Part shown: piece by piece, positions 1-4,955 of the stretch
How the letters are laid out: each line of letters opens with the position of its first letter
Numbering within the stretch: position 1 is the first letter of the stretch
Assembly (NCBI GenBank): GCA_900551145.1
Contig: URUQ01000082.1
Location: 1 to 5,808 of the forward strand
Reading direction: 5' to 3'
From: an uncultured Eubacteriales bacterium
Lineage (GTDB): Bacteria; Bacillota; Clostridia; Christensenellales; CAG-917
Length of the DNA: 5,808 nucleotides
Position numbers and translations under genes: made by a program
The notes under the pieces: model-generated
What the model was told of the DNA's origin: nothing
What the model saw: only the letters and a program-made list of their open reading frames with translations
The model's database searches: none

Positions 1-47
1 GAGATAGGAGTCCGTCTCGTGGGCTCGGAGATGTGTATAAGAGACAG
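1..47. other. Illumina Nextera i7-side adapter (synthetic)
   Basis: This is not genomic. Reading in: GAGAT (1-5) is the end of the P7 primer, AGGAGTCC (6-13) is an i7 index (I recall it as N705), GTCTCGTGGGCTCGG (14-28) is the Nextera read-2 sequence, and AGATGTGTATAAGAGACAG (29-47) is the 19-bp Tn5 mosaic end. Reading it as coding gives a spurious MCIRDR-type peptide, a well-known database artefact. True sequence begins at 48. Confidence 0.98.
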
Positions 48-89
48 ATTAATAATTGCGGAAGAATCGGTTTCAAATACTCCGCAACG

Positions 90-137
90 GCGTGCATATC
101 ACTGTACCGCAAGCATGCTCTGCGTGCACATCACTGT
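90..137. repeat. 16-bp direct repeat pair, 32-nt period
   Basis: GCGTGCATATCACTGT (90-105) recurs as GCGTGCACATCACTGT (122-137), 15 of 16 bases identical, with a 16-nt spacer that itself holds the palindrome GCATGC (113-118). CCGCAA precedes or sits between the copies (82-87 and 107-112). The pair lies just downstream of the glycosyltransferase stop codon. It resembles, from memory only, the palindrome-plus-ATATCAC intergenic repeats seen in gut Bacillota. Two copies are too few to call a CRISPR array. Confidence 0.6.
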
Positions 138-155
138 CTTTGTGTCTGCAAAGAC
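136..155 (-). other. Hairpin at the 3' end of the glycosyltransferase gene
   Basis: GTCTTTG (136-142) and CAAAGAC (149-155) form a perfect 7-bp stem with a 6-nt loop. The stem starts at the last base of the glycosyltransferase TAG stop codon (157-155 on the minus strand). No T-run follows it on either strand, so it is not a canonical intrinsic terminator. It may act as a 3'-end stabilising hairpin or be part of the neighbouring repeat. Confidence 0.4.
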
Positions 156-1441
156 TAATTCTTTTCCATATACCTTCTCTGGCGGTCCAACTTGTGGAAC
201 TGGTTGTGCTTGGGCGAGATCAATCCCAACGGGTCGCGGTCGAGTTGGAAAACCATAGGATTGTTGTAGTCTTTCACGATATATTTGCTCTTGTCGTCGG
301 CAAGCAAGAAATTGTAGAGTTCAATCATATATCCGATGCACTTGTCAAGGCTGAATTTTTGCGCAAACTCGCTGTATTTAGGCTTCATATCGTCGTGCGC
401 TTTTTTGTTTGCAATCCAAAAATCGAGCATTGACGCAAGCGAGAGATAACTGCCCTTTCTGAACGTGGATTGCGGCGTGAGCGCAAACTGCTTCGTCGCG
501 CACATTCTCGCGTTGGAAATCACGGGAACCGTGCCGCACGCAATGGCTTCGAGACAGGATATTGACTCGGTTTCTACGTCGCTCGCCTGCACGAAAAGAT
601 AGGATGCGTTGAGCAAGTTGACAAGTTCGGGTTGAGTGAGGAAAACTATGCGCAAATCGACGTGCAAATTTTTGGCGAGTTGCTCGTATTCTTCTTGCTT
701 CGGTCCTTTGCCTGCGAGGAAAAGCGTGATTCTATTGCGGTATTTGCTCTTTGCAACCGCTTTTATTATGAGGTCTTGCCTTTTTTCTTCGGTGAGTCTG
801 CCAACGCTCGTGACGATGATTCTGTCCTCGCAACCCTCGGGGATTTTCACGTCTTCGATAGGCTTGAACGCAGGATCGTAGCCGTTGGATATGACGTGCA
901 AATTCTGATTGTACAAATGTCCCATAAGCGTCGAGGCTATGCACCTTGACGGACAATGTATGTTGTTTATCCATTCGGGCTTATAGTGGTAGACTTTGAG
1001 AAGTTGATACATTACCCCCGTTGCACCGGGGATGTACTTCATTTTTGCGTTGAAAGTGATGTTTTCCGCCGAAACGTGATAGCAACCGAGCACGGGTATA
1101 CCCATATCGTGCGCTATGCGCGCGCAATGCGTGCCAAGCGCGAACGGCATATAAATATGCACCAAATCCACGCCTTTGAGTGCCTCTCTTATCCTTGCGT
1201 CGTTGGGCGAAGCGAGCCACGCGTGTTGCTGTTCGATAACTTTTTGATATATCGGCACTTGCTGAATGGGGAACGTGACGAACTCTACGCCCTGCATAGT
1301 TTCCGTCTTTTGCTCTGCATTGTCGCACAAAACCTTGACTTCGACGCCCCTTTCCACAAGATTTTCTACGAGATGCCTCGCCGACATCGACGTGCCGTTG
1401 CCCTTGTCGTGAAATATATCTATAACTATTGCGACTTTCAT
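155..1441 (-). CDS. GT4-type (GT-B) glycosyltransferase, 428 aa
   Basis: Cytoplasmic or membrane-associated retaining glycosyltransferase that moves a sugar from a nucleotide-sugar onto an acceptor, plausibly a lipid. Seen: N-terminal Rossmann half beginning MKVAIVIDIF with the glycine-rich GNGTS loop (residues 14-18); linker ISNGYD (184-189); C-terminal donor half with VGRLTEEKR (213-221), LAGKGP (242-247) and the EX7E motif E290-E298 followed by AIACGTVPVIS. There is no signal peptide or membrane helix. The C-terminal 40 residues are basic and lie outside the core fold. The general layout resembles diacylglycerol 3-glucosyltransferases, which is my best guess for the acceptor, at low confidence; a wall or capsule mannosyl/glucosyltransferase is equally possible. 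I chose the ATG at 1441 over the one at 1459 because GAGAGG (1447-1452) sits 5 nt upstream and lies inside the longer version. The TAG stop is at 157-155. Confidence 0.9.
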   Translation of the reverse strand: MKVAIVIDIFHDKGNGTSMSARHLVENLVERGVEVKVLCDNAEQKTETMQGVEFVTFPIQQVPIYQKVIEQQHAWLASPNDARIREALKGVDLVHIYMPFALGTHCARIAHDMGIPVLGCYHVSAENITFNAKMKYIPGATGVMYQLLKVYHYKPEWINNIHCPSRCIASTLMGHLYNQNLHVISNGYDPAFKPIEDVKIPEGCEDRIIVTSVGRLTEEKRQDLIIKAVAKSKYRNRITLFLAGKGPKQEEYEQLAKNLHVDLRIVFLTQPELVNLLNASYLFVQASDVETESISCLEAIACGTVPVISNARMCATKQFALTPQSTFRKGSYLSLASMLDFWIANKKAHDDMKPKYSEFAQKFSLDKCIGYMIELYNFLLADDKSKYIVKDYNNPMVFQLDRDPLGLISPKHNQFHKLDRQRRYMEKN

Positions 1442-1446
1442 TTTAT

Positions 1447-1452
1447 CCTCTC
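1447..1452 (-). promoter_or_regulatory. Ribosome binding site deciding the glycosyltransferase start
   Basis: Minus-strand GAGAGG sits 5 nt before the ATG at 1441. The alternative in-frame ATG at 1459 would place this site inside the coding region and has no comparable site of its own, so 1441 is preferred. Confidence 0.7.
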
Positions 1453-1502
1453 TTTGCAATTAATCTTTTAGTTTTTAAGGCATAATATTTTATCGAATAA
1501 TC

Positions 1503-1532
1503 TTGACTTATGCCTCATATGTGTATTATAAT
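1503..1532 (+). promoter_or_regulatory. Strong sigma-A promoter of the tetR-family gene
   Basis: TTGACT (1503-1508; 5 of 6 matches), an 18-nt spacer and a perfect TATAAT (1527-1532). The start would be near 1539, leaving a leader of about 126 nt before the ATG at 1665. An apparent upstream TTG start codon of the regulator's reading frame is this -35 box itself, which argues against the longer protein. Confidence 0.7.
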
Positions 1533-1535
1533 ACA
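1522..1535. promoter_or_regulatory. 14-bp perfect palindrome over both -10 boxes (possible operator)
   Basis: TGTATTATAATACA is a perfect inverted repeat centred between 1528 and 1529. It supplies TATAAT to both strands. A TetR-family dimer binds palindromes of about this size, so the site could also be an autoregulatory operator. That role is inferred: the symmetry may be explained by the promoter function alone. Confidence 0.5.
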
Positions 1536-1553
1536 AACAAGAAAAAGTCACAA
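1525..1553 (-). promoter_or_regulatory. Probable sigma-A promoter of the glycosyltransferase gene
   Basis: On the minus strand, TTGTGA (1553-1548; 4 of 6 matches to TTGACA) is followed by a 17-nt spacer and a perfect TATAAT (1530-1525). Transcription would start near 1518, giving a leader of roughly 77 nt. The -10 box shares four bases with the plus-strand -10 box of the divergent regulator gene, so the two promoters should compete for polymerase. Confidence 0.55.
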
Positions 1554-1638
1554 GGAATTTCGATAGTTTCAAATTGCGCAGTCTTGCCGAAAATCGCCCG
1601 TTTTTACACGCTTTCGCCCCGCATTGTGTATTATTCCC

Positions 1639-1655
1639 CGAAAATATCGAAAATA
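1639..1655 (+). repeat. CGAAAATA direct repeat just before the regulator ATG
   Basis: CGAAAATA occurs at 1639-1646 and 1648-1655, one 9-bp step apart, with a related CGAAAATC at 1588-1595. The pair occupies the place where a ribosome site would be expected. It may be chance in an AT-rich leader or a regulatory site. Confidence 0.35.
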
Positions 1656-1664
1656 GTATCTGAT

Positions 1665-2264
1665 ATGGAACAGAAAAAAACAGATAGACGTATCGCAAAA
1701 ACCAAAAAAGCAATCTACCGCGCCTTTGCCGAACTGCTTTCGGAAAAGAATATCAACGACATCACCATCAAAGATATTGCCGACAGAGCCGACATCAACC
1801 GCAAAACGTTTTACAACTATTACGGCGGCATTTACGACCTCACCGACGAAATCGAGAACAAAATCATCGACAGTTTCGAGCAGGTCATGCGTGAACACAA
1901 CGTCAACGAGTTGCTTCACAACCCCTATCAGATGTTTGCAGAACTTACGAGGATCATCAACAGCGACTTCGACTTTTATCAACATCTCATATCCATCGAA
2001 AGCAACTCTAACCTCGTGTCCAAACTGTTCAAAACCCTCAAAGCGCGCGGCAAAGAAGTCATCTCTCAATACACCGTCCTCGACGAATCCACCCTCGACA
2101 TCGTGCTTGACTACGTCGTATCGGGTATGTTTACCGTGTTTCAGCACTGGTTCATCTCGTCAAGAGAGCGTTCAATCGACGATTTGGCAAAAATGGTCGC
2201 CAACCTCTCGTTCAACGGCATAAACGGAATCCTCAAAGACTTCGAGGACAAAACCGCAAAATAA
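1665..2264 (+). CDS. TetR/AcrR-family transcriptional regulator, 199 aa
   Basis: DNA-binding regulator, normally a homodimeric repressor released by a small ligand. Seen: an N-terminal TetR domain at residues 10-56, with helix 1 KTKKAIYRAFAELLSEK (12-28) and the helix-turn-helix ITIKDIADRA...RKTFYNYY (33-53). The C-terminal ligand/dimer half ends with VVSGMFTVFQHWF (151-163) and a final helix around LAKMVANLSFNGI (174-186), resembling the TetR_C_8-type domain. Length is typical of the family. The ATG at 1665 puts the usual short basic tail before helix 1; 54 extra upstream codons would run through the promoter and have no family resemblance. No Shine-Dalgarno sequence is visible before this ATG, which is odd beside the strong sites of its neighbours. 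The gene is divergent from the glycosyltransferase and convergent with the transporter operon. The ligand is not predictable. Confidence 0.92.
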   Translation: MEQKKTDRRIAKTKKAIYRAFAELLSEKNINDITIKDIADRADINRKTFYNYYGGIYDLTDEIENKIIDSFEQVMREHNVNELLHNPYQMFAELTRIINSDFDFYQHLISIESNSNLVSKLFKTLKARGKEVISQYTVLDESTLDIVLDYVVSGMFTVFQHWFISSRERSIDDLAKMVANLSFNGINGILKDFEDKTAK

Positions 2265-2351
2265 CTCGGGAAAGCGCAAGGCTATTCCATCGGTCTCGGC
2301 AAGTTGAAATAACAAAAATGCACAAATAAAACTCAAGAAGTAAAATTAAAC

Positions 2352-2370
2352 TTTGAGATACTAACTCAAA
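2352..2370 (-). terminator. Weak accessory hairpin beside the main terminator
   Basis: TTTGAG (2352-2357) and CTCAAA (2365-2370) make a 6-bp stem with a 7-nt loop. On the minus strand it is followed by GTTTAATTTTA, a loose T-rich tail, so it could back up the main terminator for transcripts coming from the transporter operon. The stem is short and AT-rich. Confidence 0.3.
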
Positions 2371-2372
2371 CG

Positions 2373-2401
2373 AAAAAAGCCCGCATCTAACGGGCTTTTT
2401 T
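2373..2401. terminator. Bidirectional Rho-independent terminator
   Basis: AAAAAAGCCCG (2373-2383), loop CATCTAA (2384-2390), CGGGCTTTTTT (2391-2401): an 11-bp perfect stem with A-run and T-run on opposite sides, so a U-tract follows a GC-rich core on either strand. It lies 108 nt after the regulator stop and 375 nt past the stop of the last transporter gene, between convergent transcription units. It would end the regulator mRNA and also any transporter mRNA reading through the gene-free stretch. Confidence 0.9.
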
Positions 2402-2640
2402 ATTTGCAATTCGGGTGCGTCGTAACTCCTTTAATGCAATGTGCCCCCTCTTTCCGGACACGCCGGCATTTCTCACCCCACTCGTATAGTGACATTTCTC
2501 TACCAAGATTGTTCGTCGCTCGCGGGGGAGACAACGGCACTCGCATAAATAGGTATCGTCCCCTTGTTATGCCACTGCGCTTTGTGCGCCAGCTACGCAA
2601 CAACACGGCGCAGTCGCTTGTACTAATCGTCAAGCTCGGC

Positions 2641-2714
2641 GCTTATTCGCTCGTCGCCTTGCGACTCGAACTCCGAATAAGCACATTCCGTTAATAAGAA
2701 CGCCTCGAATAAGC
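2641..2714. repeat. Nested inverted repeat with three copies of a 9-mer
   Basis: GCTTATTCG (2641-2649) is the reverse complement of CGAATAAGC at 2674-2682 and again at 2706-2714. Inside the first pair is a second perfect hairpin, GTCGC-CTT-GCGAC (2653-2665). The two direct copies are 32 nt apart, so the left arm could pair with either, giving alternative folds. Part of the complementary strand looks like a tRNA T-loop (GTTCGAGTC), but no cloverleaf forms. Confidence 0.55.
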
Positions 2715-2725
2715 TTCATTTAGGT

Positions 2726-2740
2726 GTGGGCAACGCCCAC
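2726..2740. other. Short GC-rich hairpin
   Basis: GTGGGC-AAC-GCCCAC: a perfect 6-bp stem with a 3-nt loop, next to the heptamer repeat and 37 nt beyond the last transporter stop codon. No T-run follows it on either strand, so it is probably not an intrinsic terminator by itself. It could protect the 3' end of the operon mRNA. Confidence 0.45.
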
Positions 2741-2744
2741 CCGC

Positions 2745-2776
2745 AATTATTAATTATTAATTATTAATTATTAATT
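2745..2776. repeat. AATTATT heptamer tandem repeat, about 4.6 copies
   Basis: Four perfect AATTATT units (2745-2772) plus AATT (2773-2776), ending at the base next to the TAG stop of permease 2. It is pure A/T in a region of otherwise mixed composition. Fourteen bases at its left edge, CCGCAATTATTAAT (2741-2754), recur exactly in reverse complement at 48-61, the first genomic bases of the window. Confidence 0.9.
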
Positions 2777-3730
2777 CTATCTCTCTTCTCGGAAGTAAGA
2801 CATGCCGAGTGCCGCCGGCGGTTGTGCTTCTCTCTTGTTTATCATACTCGTGATGACGAGCACGAGGATTGTGACGACGTACGGCAAAAGCTTGATAAGC
2901 TCGATTTGCGCAAACGAAATGCCTTTTATGTACGACGATGCGATGTACAAACCCGCAAAAATGATTGAGCCGAGTATGGACAATGCGGGTTTCCAAAGCG
3001 TGAAGATAACGAGTGCGATAGAGAGCCATCCGAAGCCTTCGAGGACGTATTCCCAGTTTCCGCCCATATAGTCCATAACGCAGAAGAGACCGCCCAAGCC
3101 CGAAATACCGCAACCTACGCAAGTTGACACGTATTTGTATTTGGTGACGTCGATGCCTGCCGCGTCCGCCGTTGCGGGATTTTCACCCACGGCACGGAGG
3201 TTGAGTCCCGTTCTCGTCTTGCTAAGCACGATTTGAGCAACGACTGCGATTATAATTGCAAGATACACCAACACACCGTGCGAGAGGAATATTTGCGAGA
3301 ACGCACCGCCGCCCTGAACGTCAAACAATTTGATAAAATACTTGCTCGCTCTTGCGACGATCATTATCTTTGCGCCCGCACCCGTCATATAGTAGCCCGC
3401 AAGACCAACGCCGAGAGTGGTCATTGCAAGACCGACAACGTTTTGATTGCAATGAAGCGTAACGGTGAGAAAACTGAAAAGGAAGCCCATAATCGCGCCG
3501 ACTAAAAACGCAACTATTATCGGTATAAGCACCAAAAGCGCGGGAGCACTTGTCCCCATGGTCTTGATGATAGAATATTCCGCAAGCACGCTTACCGCCG
3601 CACTGACGCTCATAATACCGGGAATACCGAGGTTGAGATGTCCGCCCTTTTCCACGATGATTTCTCCCGTAGAACCATAAAGGAACACCGCGCTCAATCT
3701 GATTGCACTTGACAAAAATTTTACGAACAT
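2777..3730 (-). CDS. nupQ: Nucleoside-type ABC transporter, permease 2 (NupQ-like), 317 aa
   Basis: Integral membrane half of a BMP/NupNOPQ-type importer; characterised relatives take up purine or other nucleosides. Seen: BPD_transp_2 (LivM/RbsC-like) architecture with about eight to nine hydrophobic segments; the family N-terminal block GEIIVEKGGHLNLGIPG (22-38); and the cytoplasmic ATPase-coupling loop LRAVGENPATADAAGIDV (178-195), followed by a glycine-rich helix at 203-218. Length is normal for the family. The ATG at 3730 has GAAGGGGG 9 nt upstream, inside the end of the preceding gene, and is one base beyond that gene's TGA, so translation is probably coupled. It is the last gene of the operon; its TAG directly abuts the AT heptamer repeat. 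The exact substrate (nucleoside, purine base or another BMP-family ligand) is inferred from the family only. Confidence 0.93.
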   Translation of the reverse strand: MFVKFLSSAIRLSAVFLYGSTGEIIVEKGGHLNLGIPGIMSVSAAVSVLAEYSIIKTMGTSAPALLVLIPIIVAFLVGAIMGFLFSFLTVTLHCNQNVVGLAMTTLGVGLAGYYMTGAGAKIMIVARASKYFIKLFDVQGGGAFSQIFLSHGVLVYLAIIIAVVAQIVLSKTRTGLNLRAVGENPATADAAGIDVTKYKYVSTCVGCGISGLGGLFCVMDYMGGNWEYVLEGFGWLSIALVIFTLWKPALSILGSIIFAGLYIASSYIKGISFAQIELIKLLPYVVTILVLVITSMINKREAQPPAALGMSYFREER

Positions 3731-3731
3731 A

Positions 3732-4955
3732 TCAGTTTACCCCCTTCTCGGTCGAATTTTCGACGCTATCGGCAATAATCTCTTCCTCTTGTGCGCTTTG
3801 GACGATAGGCTCGTTCGATGCGTTTTCCGTATCGGCTGCCACATTCGTATCTTGCGCGGGCTCTGCACTGCCGATTGAGTCTTTATGCTTCTTTCTGAAC
3901 ACGATTTGATACCTTATCAAGAACTCGCTTGCAAGTATAATGATAAACATTATACCCGTAACGACTTGTGCAAAGAAGTTGTTGGTTATACCGCTGCTCG
4001 TCATAACTTCTTGCGTTCCGCGAGTGAGAAATGCAACGAGGAATGACGTGAAAACCATTGCAATAGGGTTGAATTGCGCAAGCCAACTTACCAAAACCGC
4101 CGTAAATCCTTGACCGCCGACGGTGTCTTTGCTTATCGTGTGGTCTATGCCCGCAACGATGAGGAAGCCCGCTATACCGCAAATCGCACCCGACAGAATG
4201 AGTGTTCTTATAATTACTTTTTTGACGTTGATACCGATATATTTTGCCGTGTTCACGCTCTCGCCCACGACAGTGATTTCGTAGCCGTGCTTGCTGAAAC
4301 GCAAATAGCAAAACATCGCAACGGTGATGACCGCGGCAAAAATCATACTGAAATAATAGTCACCGCCCGCAATCTGCGGAAGATTGCCGTATTTGATGGG
4401 ATTGAGCGAACCCGATCCGCCCGGCACCCAAACCTTGATGAAATAAAGCACGACTTGAAGTGCGATATAGTTCATCATAAGCGTGAAAAGCGTCTCGTTG
4501 GTGTTCCATTTCGCTTTGAAAAGCGCGGGAATAACCGCCCATATAACGCCTGCCACGATAGATACCACTAACATAAGCACGATAAGTCCCGCATTGGACA
4601 TTTTGCCTCCGCAATAGAACATACATGCGCACGCGCCGAACGCACCGATAAGCACTTGACCTTCCGCGCCGATGTTCCAAAATCGCATTTTGAAAGCGGG
4701 CGTTATCGCAAGCGCAATGATAAGCAAAAGAGACATTTGTCTGAACATAACGAGAATGTTGTGTTCAGTGCCAAATGCGCCGACGAACATATATTTAATG
4801 ACTTTGAAGGGCGATACTTTCAATTCCGCAAAGCAAAGCAAGCAGATGAAAATCAAACCGCCGATTATGCTTGCCGCCCTGATTACCCAAGGTTTCCAAG
4901 GCGCAATATTATCTCTTTTTACAAGGTGCACCAAAGGCTCTTTATTTTGTTTCAT
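3732..4955 (-). CDS. nupP: Nucleoside-type ABC transporter, permease 1 (NupP-like), 407 aa
   Basis: First permease of the importer, pairing with the permease encoded downstream. Seen: a short cytoplasmic N-terminus, a first helix near 24-42, the family block FWNIGAEGQ (92-100) preceded by ITPAFKMR, the NETLFTLMMNYIA segment (153-165), the ATPase-coupling loop EITVVGESVNTAKYIGINV (226-244), and GGQGFTAVLVSWLAQFNP (280-297) late in the membrane domain. These are hallmarks of the YufP/NupP branch of BPD_transp_2. After the last helix (about 332-346) and a basic stretch comes a tail of about 50 residues (358-407), rich in Glu, Asp, Ala, Ser and Asn and probably disordered; many relatives end sooner. 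The ATG at 4955 has GAGGAGG 9 nt upstream and overlaps the ATPase gene's end by 14 nt, so the genes are co-transcribed and probably translationally coupled. The TGA stop is at 3734-3732. Confidence 0.94.
   Translation of the reverse strand: MKQNKEPLVHLVKRDNIAPWKPWVIRAASIIGGLIFICLLCFAELKVSPFKVIKYMFVGAFGTEHNILVMFRQMSLLLIIALAITPAFKMRFWNIGAEGQVLIGAFGACACMFYCGGKMSNAGLIVLMLVVSIVAGVIWAVIPALFKAKWNTNETLFTLMMNYIALQVVLYFIKVWVPGGSGSLNPIKYGNLPQIAGGDYYFSMIFAAVITVAMFCYLRFSKHGYEITVVGESVNTAKYIGINVKKVIIRTLILSGAICGIAGFLIVAGIDHTISKDTVGGQGFTAVLVSWLAQFNPIAMVFTSFLVAFLTRGTQEVMTSSGITNNFFAQVVTGIMFIIILASEFLIRYQIVFRKKHKDSIGSAEPAQDTNVAADTENASNEPIVQSAQEEEIIADSVENSTEKGVN
3740..3747 (-). promoter_or_regulatory. Ribosome binding site for permease 2, inside permease 1
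   Basis: Minus-strand GAAGGGGG lies 9 nt before the ATG at 3730 and within the last codons of permease 1. This fits start-stop coupling across the 1-nt gap TGA-T-ATG. Confidence 0.75.

Larger units (their letters stand above)
2402..2744. other. Gene-free, hairpin-rich stretch (343 nt), function unknown
   Basis: I see no convincing gene here. The longest open frames (about 77-96 codons) lack family features, and none has a supporting ribosome site. The stretch holds inverted repeats ACTGCGC/GCGCAGT (2574-2580/2608-2614), a nested hairpin at 2641-2682, a GTGGGC/GCCCAC hairpin (2726-2740), and an 8-mer CATTTCTC repeated at 2467-2474 and 2493-2500. The edges are weakly inverted: AATTCGGGTGCGT (2408-2420) against AATTGCGGGTGGGCGT (minus strand, 2748-2733), which align with two small gaps. 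It would be transcribed as the 3' UTR of the transporter operon, up to the terminator. Possibilities are a MITE-like or other interspersed repeat, a 3'-UTR RNA, or a decayed gene. Confidence 0.45.

Noticed and set aside
29..47. Tn5/IS50 mosaic end, with its inverted partner at 5760-5778, as a natural transposon
   Set aside because: Both copies are joined to Nextera primer and index sequences, so they come from library tagmentation and not from a composite transposon.
90..137. CRISPR array
   Set aside because: Only two 16-bp copies with a 16-bp spacer, no third unit and no cas gene nearby.
19..258. Small protein starting in the left adapter
   Set aside because: Its start and first residues (MGSEMCIRDR) are translated adapter, and the rest crosses the repeat block and the antisense of the glycosyltransferase.
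1503..1664. N-terminal 54-codon extension of the TetR regulator
   Set aside because: Its TTG start is the -35 box of the promoter, the extension runs through the -10 box, and it has no TetR-family resemblance.
2653..2682. tRNA, from a T-loop-like GTTCGAGTC on the minus strand
   Set aside because: The bases flanking the loop do not pair into a T-stem, and no acceptor or anticodon stem can be drawn.
2400..2694. Small protein genes on either strand of the gene-free stretch (77-96 codons)
   Set aside because: No supporting ribosome site, no recognisable domain, and the frames overlap each other and hairpins. One runs into the terminator area.
4074..4571. 165-codon plus-strand frame inside permease 1
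   Set aside because: It is the antisense shadow of a strongly conserved membrane protein gene; its translation is rich in Arg, His and Asn and has no domain signs.
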